From assembly GCF_000224145.3 (NCBI RefSeq), contig NC_020166.2, forward strand, positions 5,031,880-5,095,879: a DNA stretch of 64,000 nucleotides. The letters run 5' to 3'. The position numbers were made by a program, and so were the translations under genes. This DNA comes from Ciona intestinalis (Eukaryota; Chordata; Ascidiacea; Phlebobranchia; Cionidae). Of this stretch, positions 52,401 to 64,000 are shown one piece after another (the first letter of the stretch is position 1; each line of letters starts with the position of its first letter). The notes below the pieces were generated by a model that did not search any database, was not told the origin of the DNA, and saw only the letters and a list, made by a program, of their open reading frames with translations.

Positions 52401-55400
52401 GTATTGATGACATTATTTCCATTTCACGTCGTATATGTTTCATATCTACACGGTCTTTTACTTTGTCTTTTTTTATAGTTTTCACTGCAACCTAGAATTA
52501 AATTAAAACACACATGCATTAACATTGTTGATAATACTTAAACATTACAAGCAATTTTAGATCACATTATGCAGACGCGTGAGGGAAAACGTGTTACTGC
52601 TTTGTTAATAAATATAGAGAACTTTCTCAGAAGAACAAAATGAAGTTGAATGTTGGAGAGAGATCAGATTGACCAATTAAGATCAATGCTAATTTTATAG
52701 CATGGCTTTAAATCGATTGTATTTTGATTAATTCATTAAAGTAATATCTTGCTGCAATTCACTGCAGTGAAGAATATTACGCAAAGTCAATGTAGCGATC
52801 GTGTGCCAGGCAGTGTCAGTGTATGACAAACGCCTATCCGCACCAATACACAATACTGGGGTAATGCAAATCGACACCAACTATTTGATGTTGTTTTATT
52901 GTTTCCAAACAAGAACAGTCACCATCGGAATTTACCGAGTTAAATCTTATGCACCATTTTAATGGAAAACCTTTGCTATGTTGGTAATAAGTAATAACAT
53001 TTAGTTTAACAAAAAAAACCATAAAATGTCATTTGAATGTGAACAGTATGAATAATCAGTCTGACTTTTACCAAACAATTTCAAATGAAAAAAAATACAA
53101 TGTAATATGAACATTTTGTCTATGGGTGGGGTAAAGCTATGTAATCGTTATTATATAACAAGCCAATCGATACGACAAATATTTCAAAGATGCGAAATAG
53201 CAAATGATAACAATATTCAATGAGATTTATCTATTGTTACATAACAGTGGGTCGTTACGTGGGAGATTGGTATTTCCAATAATGCGCATTGTGATGTCAC
53301 GATCAAACAAAAGCCGTTTGTACATGTTCTATTAAACGGTCATAATCGAAAGCTAATTACGCATCGTAAATAGGTCGAAACATCGTTAACAGACAAACGG
53401 TGTTAGCGAGTAAGCTGGTTTCTTAACCTTCATATTATAGAGCATCACCATCTTTGGAGAACAATACATAACAACATGTTCATTGAACAGACAATATAAT
53501 ACGAACCAGGTGTTTCAACAATAACGTTGATGTCTTAATGATAATGAGGGCCGTCGACTACGGGCATACTCTGTTCATATACTTTTCCCAAAACATTTTA
53601 TTCAACTGGTATTTCCATTTCTGACGTGTCAATGAATCGAATGATCATTATACCAAGAAATGAAGCGCGATTTTCTCTGATAGTGACGTCACAATTGTTT
53701 CGCACGGTGTCACTTTTGTTTGTATTATGTTGATGCTTATACATGTATGTGGGTGGAATACTGCATTAAAGCAGAGGCTGTTTTACCATGGAAAATTTCC
53801 AACTAAACCTAAAAGCAATATATGTAGCTTCTGGTGGTATGACTCATTTCTATTGACACGGTATTTGAACGTCGGTTTACAACAAGTGGGTGGAAAACAT
53901 GCGATCCTGATGCTGGTGGTAGCTTGGTATGGTTCGTTACACAGAGTCCACACACAAGATCATAATAATTCAATGAGTGGTATTGTGGTAATAAGAAATC
54001 CGGGTGATGTTTATAAAAGCTGTAAAAGCCTAATGTTGCTTCTTTGTTAAGCACAGGATGTGACTAAAGCTGTTTTGTGTGGCTGACCAGGTCACATAAC
54101 AATTTCAAGGGCAATGTTTCAGACAATACATGCAACAGTTTGTCATTTATAACACACAGCTCGTTGACAGCTGCCGTACTTCTATTCAATAAAACAAAGC
54201 ACCAACTGTAGCCAATGGCGGCACCGCTTGTAACTTATATTACCCCGTAACAATTGTTCAATGCCAGTGTCGAACAAGCTACAAATAAAATTTATTGCTC
54301 TGCCGACAAGGGAATAAAACTGTTATTTTGAAAGTTTTCACGTGCCTTGCAGTTCGAATGGTAGTTAACATAATGGTAGTTAACATAATAAGAAATCTTA
54401 ACGGTTTGGTATTGAGGTTGTGTAGGGGCAATGAAGTCGTATTTTTTACAACGCAAAACATTTCTTTAATAAAAAACATCGCAAAAAGTATGAAGGAACA
54501 TTAACTATGTCATTTCTACAATATGGAAGGTGGAAGCATCAAAGGCATTGTAGTTAACAATGGCTTGGTGGTCGACGCGACAGGCGCCAAGTTGGCGTCG
54601 GCAGCCTCGTGCTGGGTCGACTAACAACTTGATGTACTTCGCGTGGCGATTTTTACAAGCTGCTCATTATACGTTTTACGAGGTCGCATGAGAGATTACA
54701 CCAAATGCGATATCCGTTGTAACGGAAGAAAGTGTTGACAAAGACAGTGTAATCAAATGTTCATTGTATTGTTGTGTACCCGCAAACAGGATACGGTAAT
54801 TATCATCGGCTTGCCATCACATCTGCGTAACAGGTTGCACACGCATTACATTATTACTACACTCCACCCATAAAACTGTGACTCGACTAAAATAATATTA
54901 TTATCTGCATTGTTATTTGTGCAGCTGCTACTATATACAGCAGTTAGTGTGTACTATATGTTACACTGTACCACCGTACCACCAAATATATAGAAATTAA
55001 ATTGATGATTTGGGGGGGTAGGCTATATACTAGGACGACTTTTATTTATAATCACAGTAAAATTTTACACCACAATATGCATTAGGAATGCCAGGAAACT
55101 TAACCTTCACATGGAATTAAATTGCAAAAAAGCAGGAAAATAAAATTAAATTTGAAAAAATCAACCGCGTTCAACAGAACGATCACATAAAAACGCTTGG
55201 GTTTTACTTTTAGCCCAAACGCTTGTAAACATAACATGTAATAGTTAATGCTCATCGAGTTCCTGAGAGAAAATGGGACGTACTTGTAATGTATGTAAGG
55301 AGAATAGACTCACAAACAGGTCGCTTACGTACGAACTCGCGTCACCTATCCTCTTGTGACGTCAAATCTAAGCAAACGAACTAAAGAGATAACGGATTCA

Positions 55401-58400
55401 CTACGTCGTATTCTATAATTATGTAAATGCCTGATGACAGAAATGTCTTAATCTATGTTATGTAAGTGTTAACACATAATATGAACGATCAGGCATTTGT
55501 AAGCCATTGTAAATCCTGTCATATTGTCCGTGCATTTAATTCAAGGACCAAAAGAAAAATTCGATTCTTCATACTTACCACCAGTAACAACTGTTCAAGG
55601 TTCAAGTGGTTGATGGTAAAACTCATTGTGTGCTAAATTAAGGTAAATTTACGGTCAACAAACTTAAGCCACTTTTAATGACGAAGAAGCCAAATTCGAC
55701 ACCAGATAAAAGGAACTTGGTGTATTATTTACATTTCAAACAAAGCAGGAACAACCAGAATATTTCGCCACATGGTACAAATCGTATTAGGCTGATGACA
55801 ATAAACACGTTTCTATTCATTTCACCAGTATGTGTTTACTGATTCTATGTAATTAATAGCAAGTATGACGACATTAAAAACGTCACGCGCACAACGTACG
55901 TCGTATACACAAAGGTTTTTGAACGAAATCTGCTGTGGACGAAACGTGATAAGCACTATCGCCGGTGAATCAACAATATTTGCGATTTTAGTTTAGGCAG
56001 TGTTTTTACCGCGGTAAGTGTATAAGCCAACTTTTATGTTATTTAAGTGACTACGACTCAATAGACCGCCAGAAGTTTGTGTTTGACGTCACAAAACGAT
56101 CAGTTGATTCAAATTTAGAGTTTGACTCATCGTTACGCGTAGTGCGTTTCATTGTGGTTAGCGGTTGCCATAGTGAACCCTAAATAACCTGGGAAGGTAA
56201 AGTCGCTTTCAACGCATTGAAATTCAATTAACACACGCGCCACTTTTTGCGGTCACTTCTAAATACGGAAAATCGTCAAGCGGCTTCTCAACAACCATCC
56301 TCGCTTTGTTTGCTTTTCGTGGAAAAGTTCCCTTCAGTGAGTGACGACTTTAAATGAATGCAACACTTAATACCTGGTTGTATCTTACAAGCTCACGCAT
56401 GTATTGAATACTATTTAAATAAACAATAATTTGCCTAAAAATGTAAAACGTCTTTCGTTGCTGATTGTAATTGTAACAATGAATAAACCACTCGAAAAAG
56501 AAAATAAGTGCATCGTAATTGATTTGGTTTGTCCTAAATAAAAGTAAACCGAAACTAATTTTACCGTTGCATATCCAATGTACATTTAGTTTTCATAATA
56601 GAGGCATGTAACAAGCTAATCCGAAACTTATGGGCGACGGCTGTTTGCCATTTGGGAGAAAGCAGCATTCATATTAAGCCTCGCAACATGCCGGCGCTAT
56701 TAGATTCGTCTTCAGATAGAAAAAAAACGCGGTTTGCCAGGATCACGTTTAAAGTGTAAACAACAACGGAGGGGAATTTTTCGCCGAACCATAAAAGGCA
56801 TGTAACGGAACAACAAAATAGGATTGGTTATATACAAGTGCCAGGTGAAATACACATGACTATATAAGGAGTTATATGACATTTCCTGGGATTCCATTGG
56901 TAGGTTTGAATCAACGTGTTCGGTTAAACTCGCGCAAATAAACGGTCTTGGAATTATGTTAATATTTGCGGACGTACATCTGACAGCTGATGTCAAGAAA
57001 TTCCTTGAAAGATAAAATAATTGGCTTGTTGGCAGACAGCCAGTTACCATCTGTCAAGTAACATGAGCAACAACGAACAGACAAAAGAAAAAGAGAGATT
57101 ACAATAACTAATCAACATGGATTTCGTTAATTCCTGACCGCAAAATGACAGACAATACACTGCGTGATGTTTTCAATGTTGAACACGGCGATACTTTAAA
57201 GCAACTTATGTCATCGTAGTTTTACTAATTACATCAATTACGGAATTATAGAGTACAGTTACGAACCTCTAATTCTTAAAATTATAACAATAACAACCAA
57301 AAAATATCGGGTTTAACACGAGACTAAACGCGTGCGTTTTAATTTGTTGGATGTGCACGCATGAAGGGGCGGTGCAGTAATATGAATAATTAACTGCAGG
57401 GTCACATTTCTTTCTGGGATATAAAGATAGCTTTAGTGCTGCAGCTGTTTGCGCGACCGGCCAACTATTTTGAAAGTTACATTCTCCTCAGCAGAATTGA
57501 GTGGGACTTCGTCAGCATAATTTCAGTCGTAAATAAACCATGAATCTACACACAGCATATCTGTACATCTTTTGGGTTATCCTCAGTTAAATTTTAAGCA
57601 TAGAACATTACTACAACAGATTACTTCAATTGAAGGATACATAATCTGGCAAGCGGTAACTCATGCAGTTACAGATACACATCCTGCTGAATCCAAATCT
57701 AATTTGCAAAACAGCTTAACAGACACAACAAACTATTCGGTTGTTGTGGATCTTTCTTTAATTGTGTTCTTTATACAGGAATATCTAGTCTTTGTAGTGT
57801 GATATTTTTAACAATAAAACTTAAAAAGAATTGTTAATATTTTACTTTCAAGCAAACAACTTGGTGGTCCGTCGATTGTTTAATGCAAAGAGCGAGCTCA
57901 ACGTTACTTTTAACACAAAGTATATAGAATATAAGTATTTACTACACTTTCACACACCCTCAAACCTACTTCAGATACAAAACCAATTTTAACCACATTT
58001 GGTTATAATTATATATGCTTTCCAGAAACACATGAAAATATATGTATATATACTTCCATATTTAGAAAATTTTGATTCAGTTATAAAACCTTCCGATCTT
58101 TTTTCCAAATCTATTGATCTGAAAAAGCCCAAGAGGATATACTTGGTTCAATTGTAATTAAACACGACCACATGGTGGTACAGAAGAAGCTATTGAAGGT
58201 ATAAAGTTTAAAGAAACATTATTTTGAAAGTATAAAGAACACTGTTTTAAAAACAAAATATATATATGATATTAAAATGCGATACTATGTGCTTACCAAA
58301 TTTCCTGTATCTCTGTGTCGCGCAAGCTTGACTTTACCATATGTGCCTTTTCCCAGATTATGGTGGAATTCATATCGACTTTTCACGTTGTGACGATGTG

Positions 58401-58482
58401 TGTGACGAACCGGCGATATGTAAACATTTTGGGTCGCAACAGGATTCACATTAGTATTATTACATTGATCTGAACTTATCAT
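46460..58482 (-). CDS. NUAK1/2: NUAK-family SNF1/AMPK-related protein kinase
   Basis: Ser/Thr kinase acting in cell adhesion and polarity downstream of LKB1. Exons 58297-58482, 52371-52491, 51660-51811, 50475-50540, 50024-50143, 48425-48557 and 46460-47745 give 687 residues; human NUAK1 has 661. The Met at 58482 was chosen because an acceptor-like TTTCTTTATAG lies between it and the more upstream Met at 58518. Kinase features: [20 protein letters not shown] (glycine loop), VAVKTI (Lys), [23 protein letters not shown], and the activation loop [14 protein letters not shown] with the LKB1-target Thr. The tail, encoded by one 1.3-kb exon, keeps GILK (PP1 docking, about 47502-47526), [17 protein letters not shown] and a C-terminal [13 protein letters not shown], all known from vertebrate NUAK1. 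One orthologue of NUAK1 and NUAK2 is likely. Intron 1 is 5.8 kb. Confidence 0.95.
52492..58296. other. NUAK intron 1, large non-coding stretch
   Basis: At 5.8 kb it is by far the longest intron here. I find no exon or clear SINE in it. A short GC-rich patch at 54571-54621 is flanked by two GTCGAC sites and stands out from the AT-rich surroundings. Long first introns often carry regulatory elements, but that is inference. Confidence 0.5.
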
Positions 58483-58518
58483 GTTATTGTATTGTGTACA
58501 ACTATAAAGAAAAGTCAT

Positions 58519-59726
58519 TAGCTTTAAACAAGGTATCTAAAATGAAGTTCATATTTTATGCTGCATGGGCTGAAATGTACACTAACTACAAAACCTTTAG
58601 ATAGTAAAAGCTAATGTGTCCGCTCTAAACCAAATTTAATTAACCACACTAGAATGATTGATTGGAGTTGTCGGTCTCTAATACCAGCATTAAATATAAA
58701 AAACTTTGCTGTGGCCATTAAGCCAACACAACTGTAACAAAATACAGATAGTTATCTTTTGTTCAATGCATCAGAATCATGTTTATGTTTTACTTAAACC
58801 ATTGTGCTCATTAAAAAAAGGTAAATATATGTCTATATATACATAAAATGTTTTATGTGTAAATAACATTCAGCATTATTTGAAAAGAAATCTTTCCACG
58901 CATTTATTAGTTAGCATCAATATAATGGTTTGTGTTGTGTATACACATTTAGAAATAAGTAAAGAGGCATGACTTGCAGAATTGCCTAATTGATAAGCAT
59001 AAAAATAGCTAATATTTCTAAGAGGTAACAAACTGCAGTTAAAGAATCAATCTTCCTAAATTTCTATCTTATTATGTTTACTTACAACATACATGCAGTG
59101 TGAAAGAAATGCTTTCATTGTCAAAATAGCTTACATAAACTTATTCATTTGGCGCAAAACGAACATCTATCTTGTTCAAGTACTTGTTTACAAACCTAGC
59201 TAGACAAGTGCAAACGTTAGTTACCATATTAATGTAAACAATGACATCATTTCTTTGCGTACTTTCAAAAACGTTTAACACGTCGCATAGCCGTACAGCA
59301 GCAGCACTGACTAACGAATGAGAGAAGACTTGACACAACGATTTTATAAAAGAAAAAGAGGGCAACAACAAAAAACTGTGCTCGAAATAGACACGCGCAT
59401 GTCTCTCGTTTGCGTGACAACAAACTGACTCACTGTTTCCATCTAGCGATTTGCTGAAGTTATTTGCCCATTTTAATTCATTTTGACCATAGTTGATGTA
59501 GACATTCAGTTTACTTTTTTAAATTTCTTTATTATTGGTAAATATTAACGAACACGGTAATTATTCAAGCAATTTCTTTACTTTTAAATCGACATATTTG
59601 TGTGCCCCTATAGGATGAAAAAAAACCGGGAAGTTTAAGATTGACAGTGCTCCCAGCGTCGACAATGGTTCCTCAAACTACTTCTTCTGTTTATGTCGCT
59701 TTTAAATTACTTGCGACAGAAAACTG
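58519..59726. other. Divergent intergenic region between NUAK and brambleberry
   Basis: About 1.2 kb separating two genes transcribed away from each other; promoters of both should lie here. AT-rich with several poly-A/T runs. No repeat, RNA gene or clear core promoter motif is recognised. Confidence 0.5.
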
Positions 59727-62700
59727 ATGTTTTTAAGAATGCTAAAGCTGAAAGTATTATTGTTTTGTCATATATTTTACCTCGTTTATTCAACGAAACT
59801 GGAAGTGGACCATGGCTCAAGCTCTGATGTGGCAAATAAGCAACTTCAGCAAATCTACCAACATACTAAGAATATGCGTTACGGAAAAGTAAGTAACGTG
59901 AATTTTAATGTATCAAATCAAGTCAATGTCTATCTATATTTTACATACTGTATGTTGGTGGAAACACATTTTTGATAAAACAACATATACTGTTTGGCAG
60001 ATCGGAAGATTTCAGTGTGACAACAACTCATCTAACTTACTATATAGTAGAAACATAAATTTATTATTGTTATTTTTTGTTGTTGTCAAGTAGCAAGCAT
60101 TCATAAATAATAAAAGCTTTACCAAACTGCATCGTCAAATTACACAAGAGTCACAAGTCACAACTTAAAAGTACACACAACCAACACACACTGCCCACTC
60201 ACAATACTACGGCTGCACATTCCTATTATAAAGTCAATGACATATAGCACACGAAGCCTAAAGAAAGAAAACACATTGGTACACTCGTACACAAGCTGCT
60301 TAAACACAATCTCGGACAAATGCTTTGCTAAGCGCAAATCACAATATAGCAAAAGCAAACAAACAGATGTAACTAAGCACACAATTATGTATTTGTTTTT
60401 TAGTGTTGGACAGATGCTTTACAACAGCTTAAAGATGGTTGTAGGAACTTGAGCGATGAAATGCAAAGAAGAATTGCTTATGCTTTTGCTCGCTGTCATT
60501 TACAGGTGTGGTGAAACAACAGTTGATTTATAATAAAGGTTTACATGCATAACGAGGGTCATACTCGGATACTTCTACCATCATTGTCTTGTGTGTCCTT
60601 GAAAGTAGGCACTGTGTGATTGTGCCTGATCATTAATAGGTTTTCTTTTTCTGATTAATTGGTCATTTGTATATTTCTAATGTTGTTTAAGGTCACAGGG
60701 CATGAAAAGTTCTATCTACACCAGTGTCACAAAACATAAACTTACATGTTTCTTTATAAGTTTAGAGTTTTAAAAATGAAAATACATTATATACCAGTTA
60801 TTCTTTGCCACTTAAAATAAGGTTCATAACCTAACCTACTAATTCCGGGCTCTTGCAGGAGGTAACTTACTAGCACAAAAATTAGCAAAAATTTATGAAA
60901 ACCTAGAACCATGTTTGTGTAAAAACAGTTTTAAAAATGTTATTACAGAATATTTAAACATCATTTGTGCTCTAGAGTGCAGGACGAAAGATCCCTGTTT
61001 GTGAAGTTGAGCAAGAAATGTCTGATTGTACAAGCGATGCTGTTTTGGAGGATGTGGCTTTTAACACTTATACTGAGTTTTTTACACATAGTCAGCAAAT
61101 CTGTTTTCACTTACAAAGTCAGGTATATAATGTTTATTGTAAAAAGTTCTTAAAAAAAAAGCTTCTGTTGGATTTTATGACTGCTGTATTTTTATGTATG
61201 CTGATTTTGAATTAGGATTAATTATGTTTAAAGAACAAGCTTATCTAATCATATGTTCTACTATATGTGTATAGTGTATGTCATATTGCCATACACCCAT
61301 ACAAATTCAATTATTAAAGAGAAAACCATTGCTATCTTAGCTTTCGCATGCAACATTACAGCAATGGCATGCAAGCTTTTGAGCTTGGCTTGGCGCATCC
61401 CTATGACATTGTATATAACATATAGGTGTGGCATGAAGCAACTGAAAACACGATATCTCAACTTGCTGATAACTCCGCGCAAGTGGCAGCTACTTTAGAA
61501 ACAAGTTCAGAGATTGCCAAGGAAATGGTTGTGAGACAAAATGACAGCTTGAAGAATCAGGAGGAGTTGCTTCGTAATGAGAGATTGCTCCGAGAGAACA
61601 TGCAAAGATCAGTGCTGGATGTTCAAAGGTCGCATGAAGAAACAAAGATGGTGATCAAGGAGCAACGAGCGCTCTTCGCCGAAGTTTTTGACAGAGTTGC
61701 AGGTTTGCATATCTTGTTTTTTGTTAATTGCGATTTTTATGCTATTTATTTATGCTATAACTTAAGTTACATATATATATCTTAAACTTGTACACCATTT
61801 AAAAAGAGAAAAAGCAAGCATTCAATAGGAAAAAAAACCTGCAGCTTTTTATCTTGATCATTAATTAAAGTTTCAACACATAATTCTTATAGCCCCAAAA
61901 ACAATCTGATTGGCAAAATTAATTTATTCAATACAGACTAGATTACCCAGCATAATGCTTTGTTACCCAGCTTTACAAAAGACTGTCCTTGGTGAATTCA
62001 CAAGTGTTTACACATTTGGATTTTATGTGGGTGCTGCTTTCCTTGCTTATATCATGACTTCCACATCCCGGACTGGATCAGCAAGGATCTGGCTTTTTAT
62101 CCTCATCACGCTAAACTTTGCAACAGAGCGAGCTGTGGTCAACTATCATCTTGGTATATTAGTGTTATCTATTTGCAATTAATTTATACCTACTTAATGT
62201 CTATACTATTACCTAGTTTTAATCGATAAATGACACTTAGATATACTTGAGAAGCAGAGTAATGTAAGTAACATAGGATATCCTACTTCATGAACCTACT
62301 GGTTGCTTACAAGTTACAAAGATTGTAGATGAATATTATTTATTTCTTTTTCTAATAATTAAACTTTTAAACAAACCGTTAGTGACTGGTTAAGAACAAT
62401 GTCTGTTAAATCAAATGTCTTGCAAGCAACATGAATATCCAAAAAACAGTAGTTTATGCCATTATTATACATAGGATCTGGTATCCTTTGTTACCATACA
62501 TTTGCTCAAACCTCTATGAAATAATGAACTAACTTTACTCATATTTGAAATAACTTTACTCATATTGTCATATTTTAAAATAAATTATATTGTAGCACCA
62601 ACTTCATCATCTGCTGATTCAATGTACGTTGAAAATACAGTTCTACCTGAAACTGTGTATGATGCTATGTGGATGTGTAGGAAGATCTACACATGTATTG

Positions 62701-63947
62701 CACTCTTCACAATGTTTATCTGTATTATCAGGTATTGAACCTGCGTGACTGTTAATAATTACATTAATTAGTAATTACATGTAAGGATAAAATGATTTTT
62801 CGGTATTTTATATAAAAAATCATGACAAAGTGTTGCTTGGAAATACAACATGATTAGAATTTTTTATAGTTGAGTTTTTAGTTTTCCAAATTCGTTCGGA
62901 TCAAATCGTTTTCTAAATATTGTTAGACCCACTATTAACTACTTGTTTACTACCCTTAGATGTGGAAGTGCAAACATAATATTTTTAGGTCATTAATGGT
63001 TAGGTAATAGTATCATTTGATTTGCTTGTGTGTTGATGAACTACTTTATAATATAATATATTGTAATAATCCAAATAATATTATTGACAGATACAAAGAC
63101 TACAACAAGATCAACTATAATCTGTTGAATGAAATTAAGCGACAAAATATGGAGTTGCAGACTTTGTTGAAAGAGCAAGGAATTACTTCTATTCACTCAT
63201 TAAGTCAACTAAACACACCAACTAAACAATTTAATGAACAGGTCTGCGTTTATACCTTCTTTTTATTTTATTATTTTCAGTTCCCAGATTTGAGTTAAAA
63301 CCCCAAGGAGTGGTCCATTTGATATATTTGGCTCACCTACCTATTGCTGGTTTAAGTGTTTAAGTTTAGGTATCGTTTTTAATAGAACTAAGTTAGTACA
63401 AAATTTTTGTGTAAACTTATTTTAAATTTTGTCAGCACACTTTTTATTTTGTCCTTATGATTTCTTAGTGTAAAACAAAAATTAATAACAAGTTCTGTTC
63501 TCTATTGGAAACACCCTGCAGATGATGTAGGATTTAGTTTAGATTTGGTTAAATGAACATAACTAGTTTATACATGGGCCTTGCGTAGCACGGCATCGAC
63601 AATGCCAGCGAGTTACCACGAGTTACCATGTGTGTAAATTTGTGGGTCATTATTTGTCTGTACGGCTCACAAAACAACCCATTATTGGCCACCAAGTTGA
63701 AACAAATGTTGTTCACTGTTTTTTCCAAAGCCAAGGCAGATATGCATATGCAGCTCATCACTATGTAATATGAAACTCAGTATTCTTTGGTTACTATGCA
63801 AGTGCCTAACCATTGAGACACTGTGCCATGCATTATTTATAGTATGTTGCACTTATTGTAGGCATGCCAAGATTCTTCATTTCTCACAAACACAACAGTA
63901 ATACCATATGATTCAGAGGATGATACAACATATGTAGCAAGCAACAG
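59727..63947 (+). CDS. bmb: Brambleberry/KAR5-like nuclear-fusion membrane protein, 3' end off window
   Basis: Related to zebrafish Brambleberry, plant GEX1 and yeast Kar5, which act in nuclear-envelope fusion. Exons 59727-59888, 60404-60505, 60976-61122, 61426-61702, 61971-62153, 62596-62731, 63091-63241 and 63862-63947 give 414 phase-consistent residues so far. A signal peptide (LKLKVLLFCHIFYLVYS) starts it. The Cys-rich domain CWTDALQQLKDGCRNLSDEM, FARCHLQ, then FNTYTEFFTHSQQICFHLQS and VWHEATENTISQLADNSAQV match Brambleberry in order. A long coiled coil (exon 61426-61702) leads to FAEVFDRVAALQKTVLGEF. Hydrophobic segments then follow at about 62005-62065, 62086-62140 and 62680-62731. A second helical stretch with LNEIKRQNMELQTLLKEQG comes next. 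The last exon seen ends at a donor at 63948, so the gene continues to the right. Confidence 0.88.
60560..60720 (+). mobile_element. Possible very decayed SINE fragment
   Basis: In brambleberry intron 2, TTGTGTGTCCTTGAAAGTAG, ATCATTAATAGGTTTTC and GTCACAGGGCATGA recall the SINE body in the right order, at low identity. Confidence 0.3.
63575..63831 (-). mobile_element. Diverged tRNA-like SINE in brambleberry intron 7
   Basis: On the minus strand: head GCATGGCACAGTGTCTCAAT with GGTTAGGCACTTGCATAG, middle CAACTTGGTGGCCAATAATG, GGTAACTCGTGGTAACTCG and a decayed end. It matches the SINE family in order over most of its length. Confidence 0.65.
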
Positions 63948-64000
63948 GTATGGAAACAATTCTTTCATAAATACATGAAGTACAGTTACCAAGTTTTAGT

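Noticed and set aside
53727-54050. 107-codon plus-strand ORF in NUAK intron 1
   Set aside because: No recognisable domain, no splice context, and composition like non-coding sequence.
56712-57050. 112-codon minus-strand ORF in NUAK intron 1
   Set aside because: No similarity that I recognise; NUAK splices cleanly past it without it.

Overview
This window is eukaryotic nuclear DNA. It is AT-rich, has compact multi-exon genes with mostly short GT-AG introns, two runs of N, and many copies of a tRNA-like SINE. The genes are single orthologues of genes that vertebrates often keep as paralogue families (one NHE6/7/9, one NUAK). Base composition, intron sizes and gene set fit a tunicate such as Ciona best. 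That placement is inference, because no species-specific marker was tested.

Layout from left to right. (1) 57-17368, minus: a SPEN/split-ends (SHARP/MINT) orthologue in 21 phase-checked exons. It has four RRMs and a long disordered body with one 5,965-bp exon; the C-terminal SPOC end lies off the left edge. (2) 18847-25354, minus: a complete 14-exon endosomal Na+/H+ exchanger of the SLC9A6/7/9 type, with two introns that look U12-type and one GC-AG intron. (3) 25355-29144: a largely empty region between divergent genes, holding one MITE. (4) 29145-33811, plus: GAS2 (CH plus GAR domain). Its second exon appears twice around a 50-N gap, probably from unmerged haplotype contigs. (5) 34521-36879, plus: a complete SUMF1 (formylglycine-generating enzyme). 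(6) 37424-37663, plus: a small orphan zinc-ribbon ORF just ahead of (7) 37968-44303, plus: a complete 13-exon RECQL (RECQ1) helicase. (8) 46460-58482, minus: a complete NUAK-family kinase with a 5.8-kb first intron. (9) 59727 to beyond the right edge, plus: a brambleberry/KAR5-type nuclear-fusion membrane protein.

The genes show no common pathway. SPEN is a nuclear co-repressor, the exchanger sets endosomal pH, GAS2 links actin and microtubules, FGE activates sulfatases in the ER, RECQL repairs DNA, NUAK is an LKB1-activated kinase, and brambleberry acts at the nuclear envelope.

Repeats are mainly SINEs at different degrees of decay and a family of about 180-190-bp MITEs with three copies. 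I saw no retroviral, Polinton-like or CRISPR features and no stand-alone tRNA or rRNA gene. I found no convincing entirely new system. The main points of interest are the paired U12-type introns, the zinc-ribbon ORF overlapping a possible RECQL leader exon, the MITE family, and sorting-motif features of the tunicate FGE.
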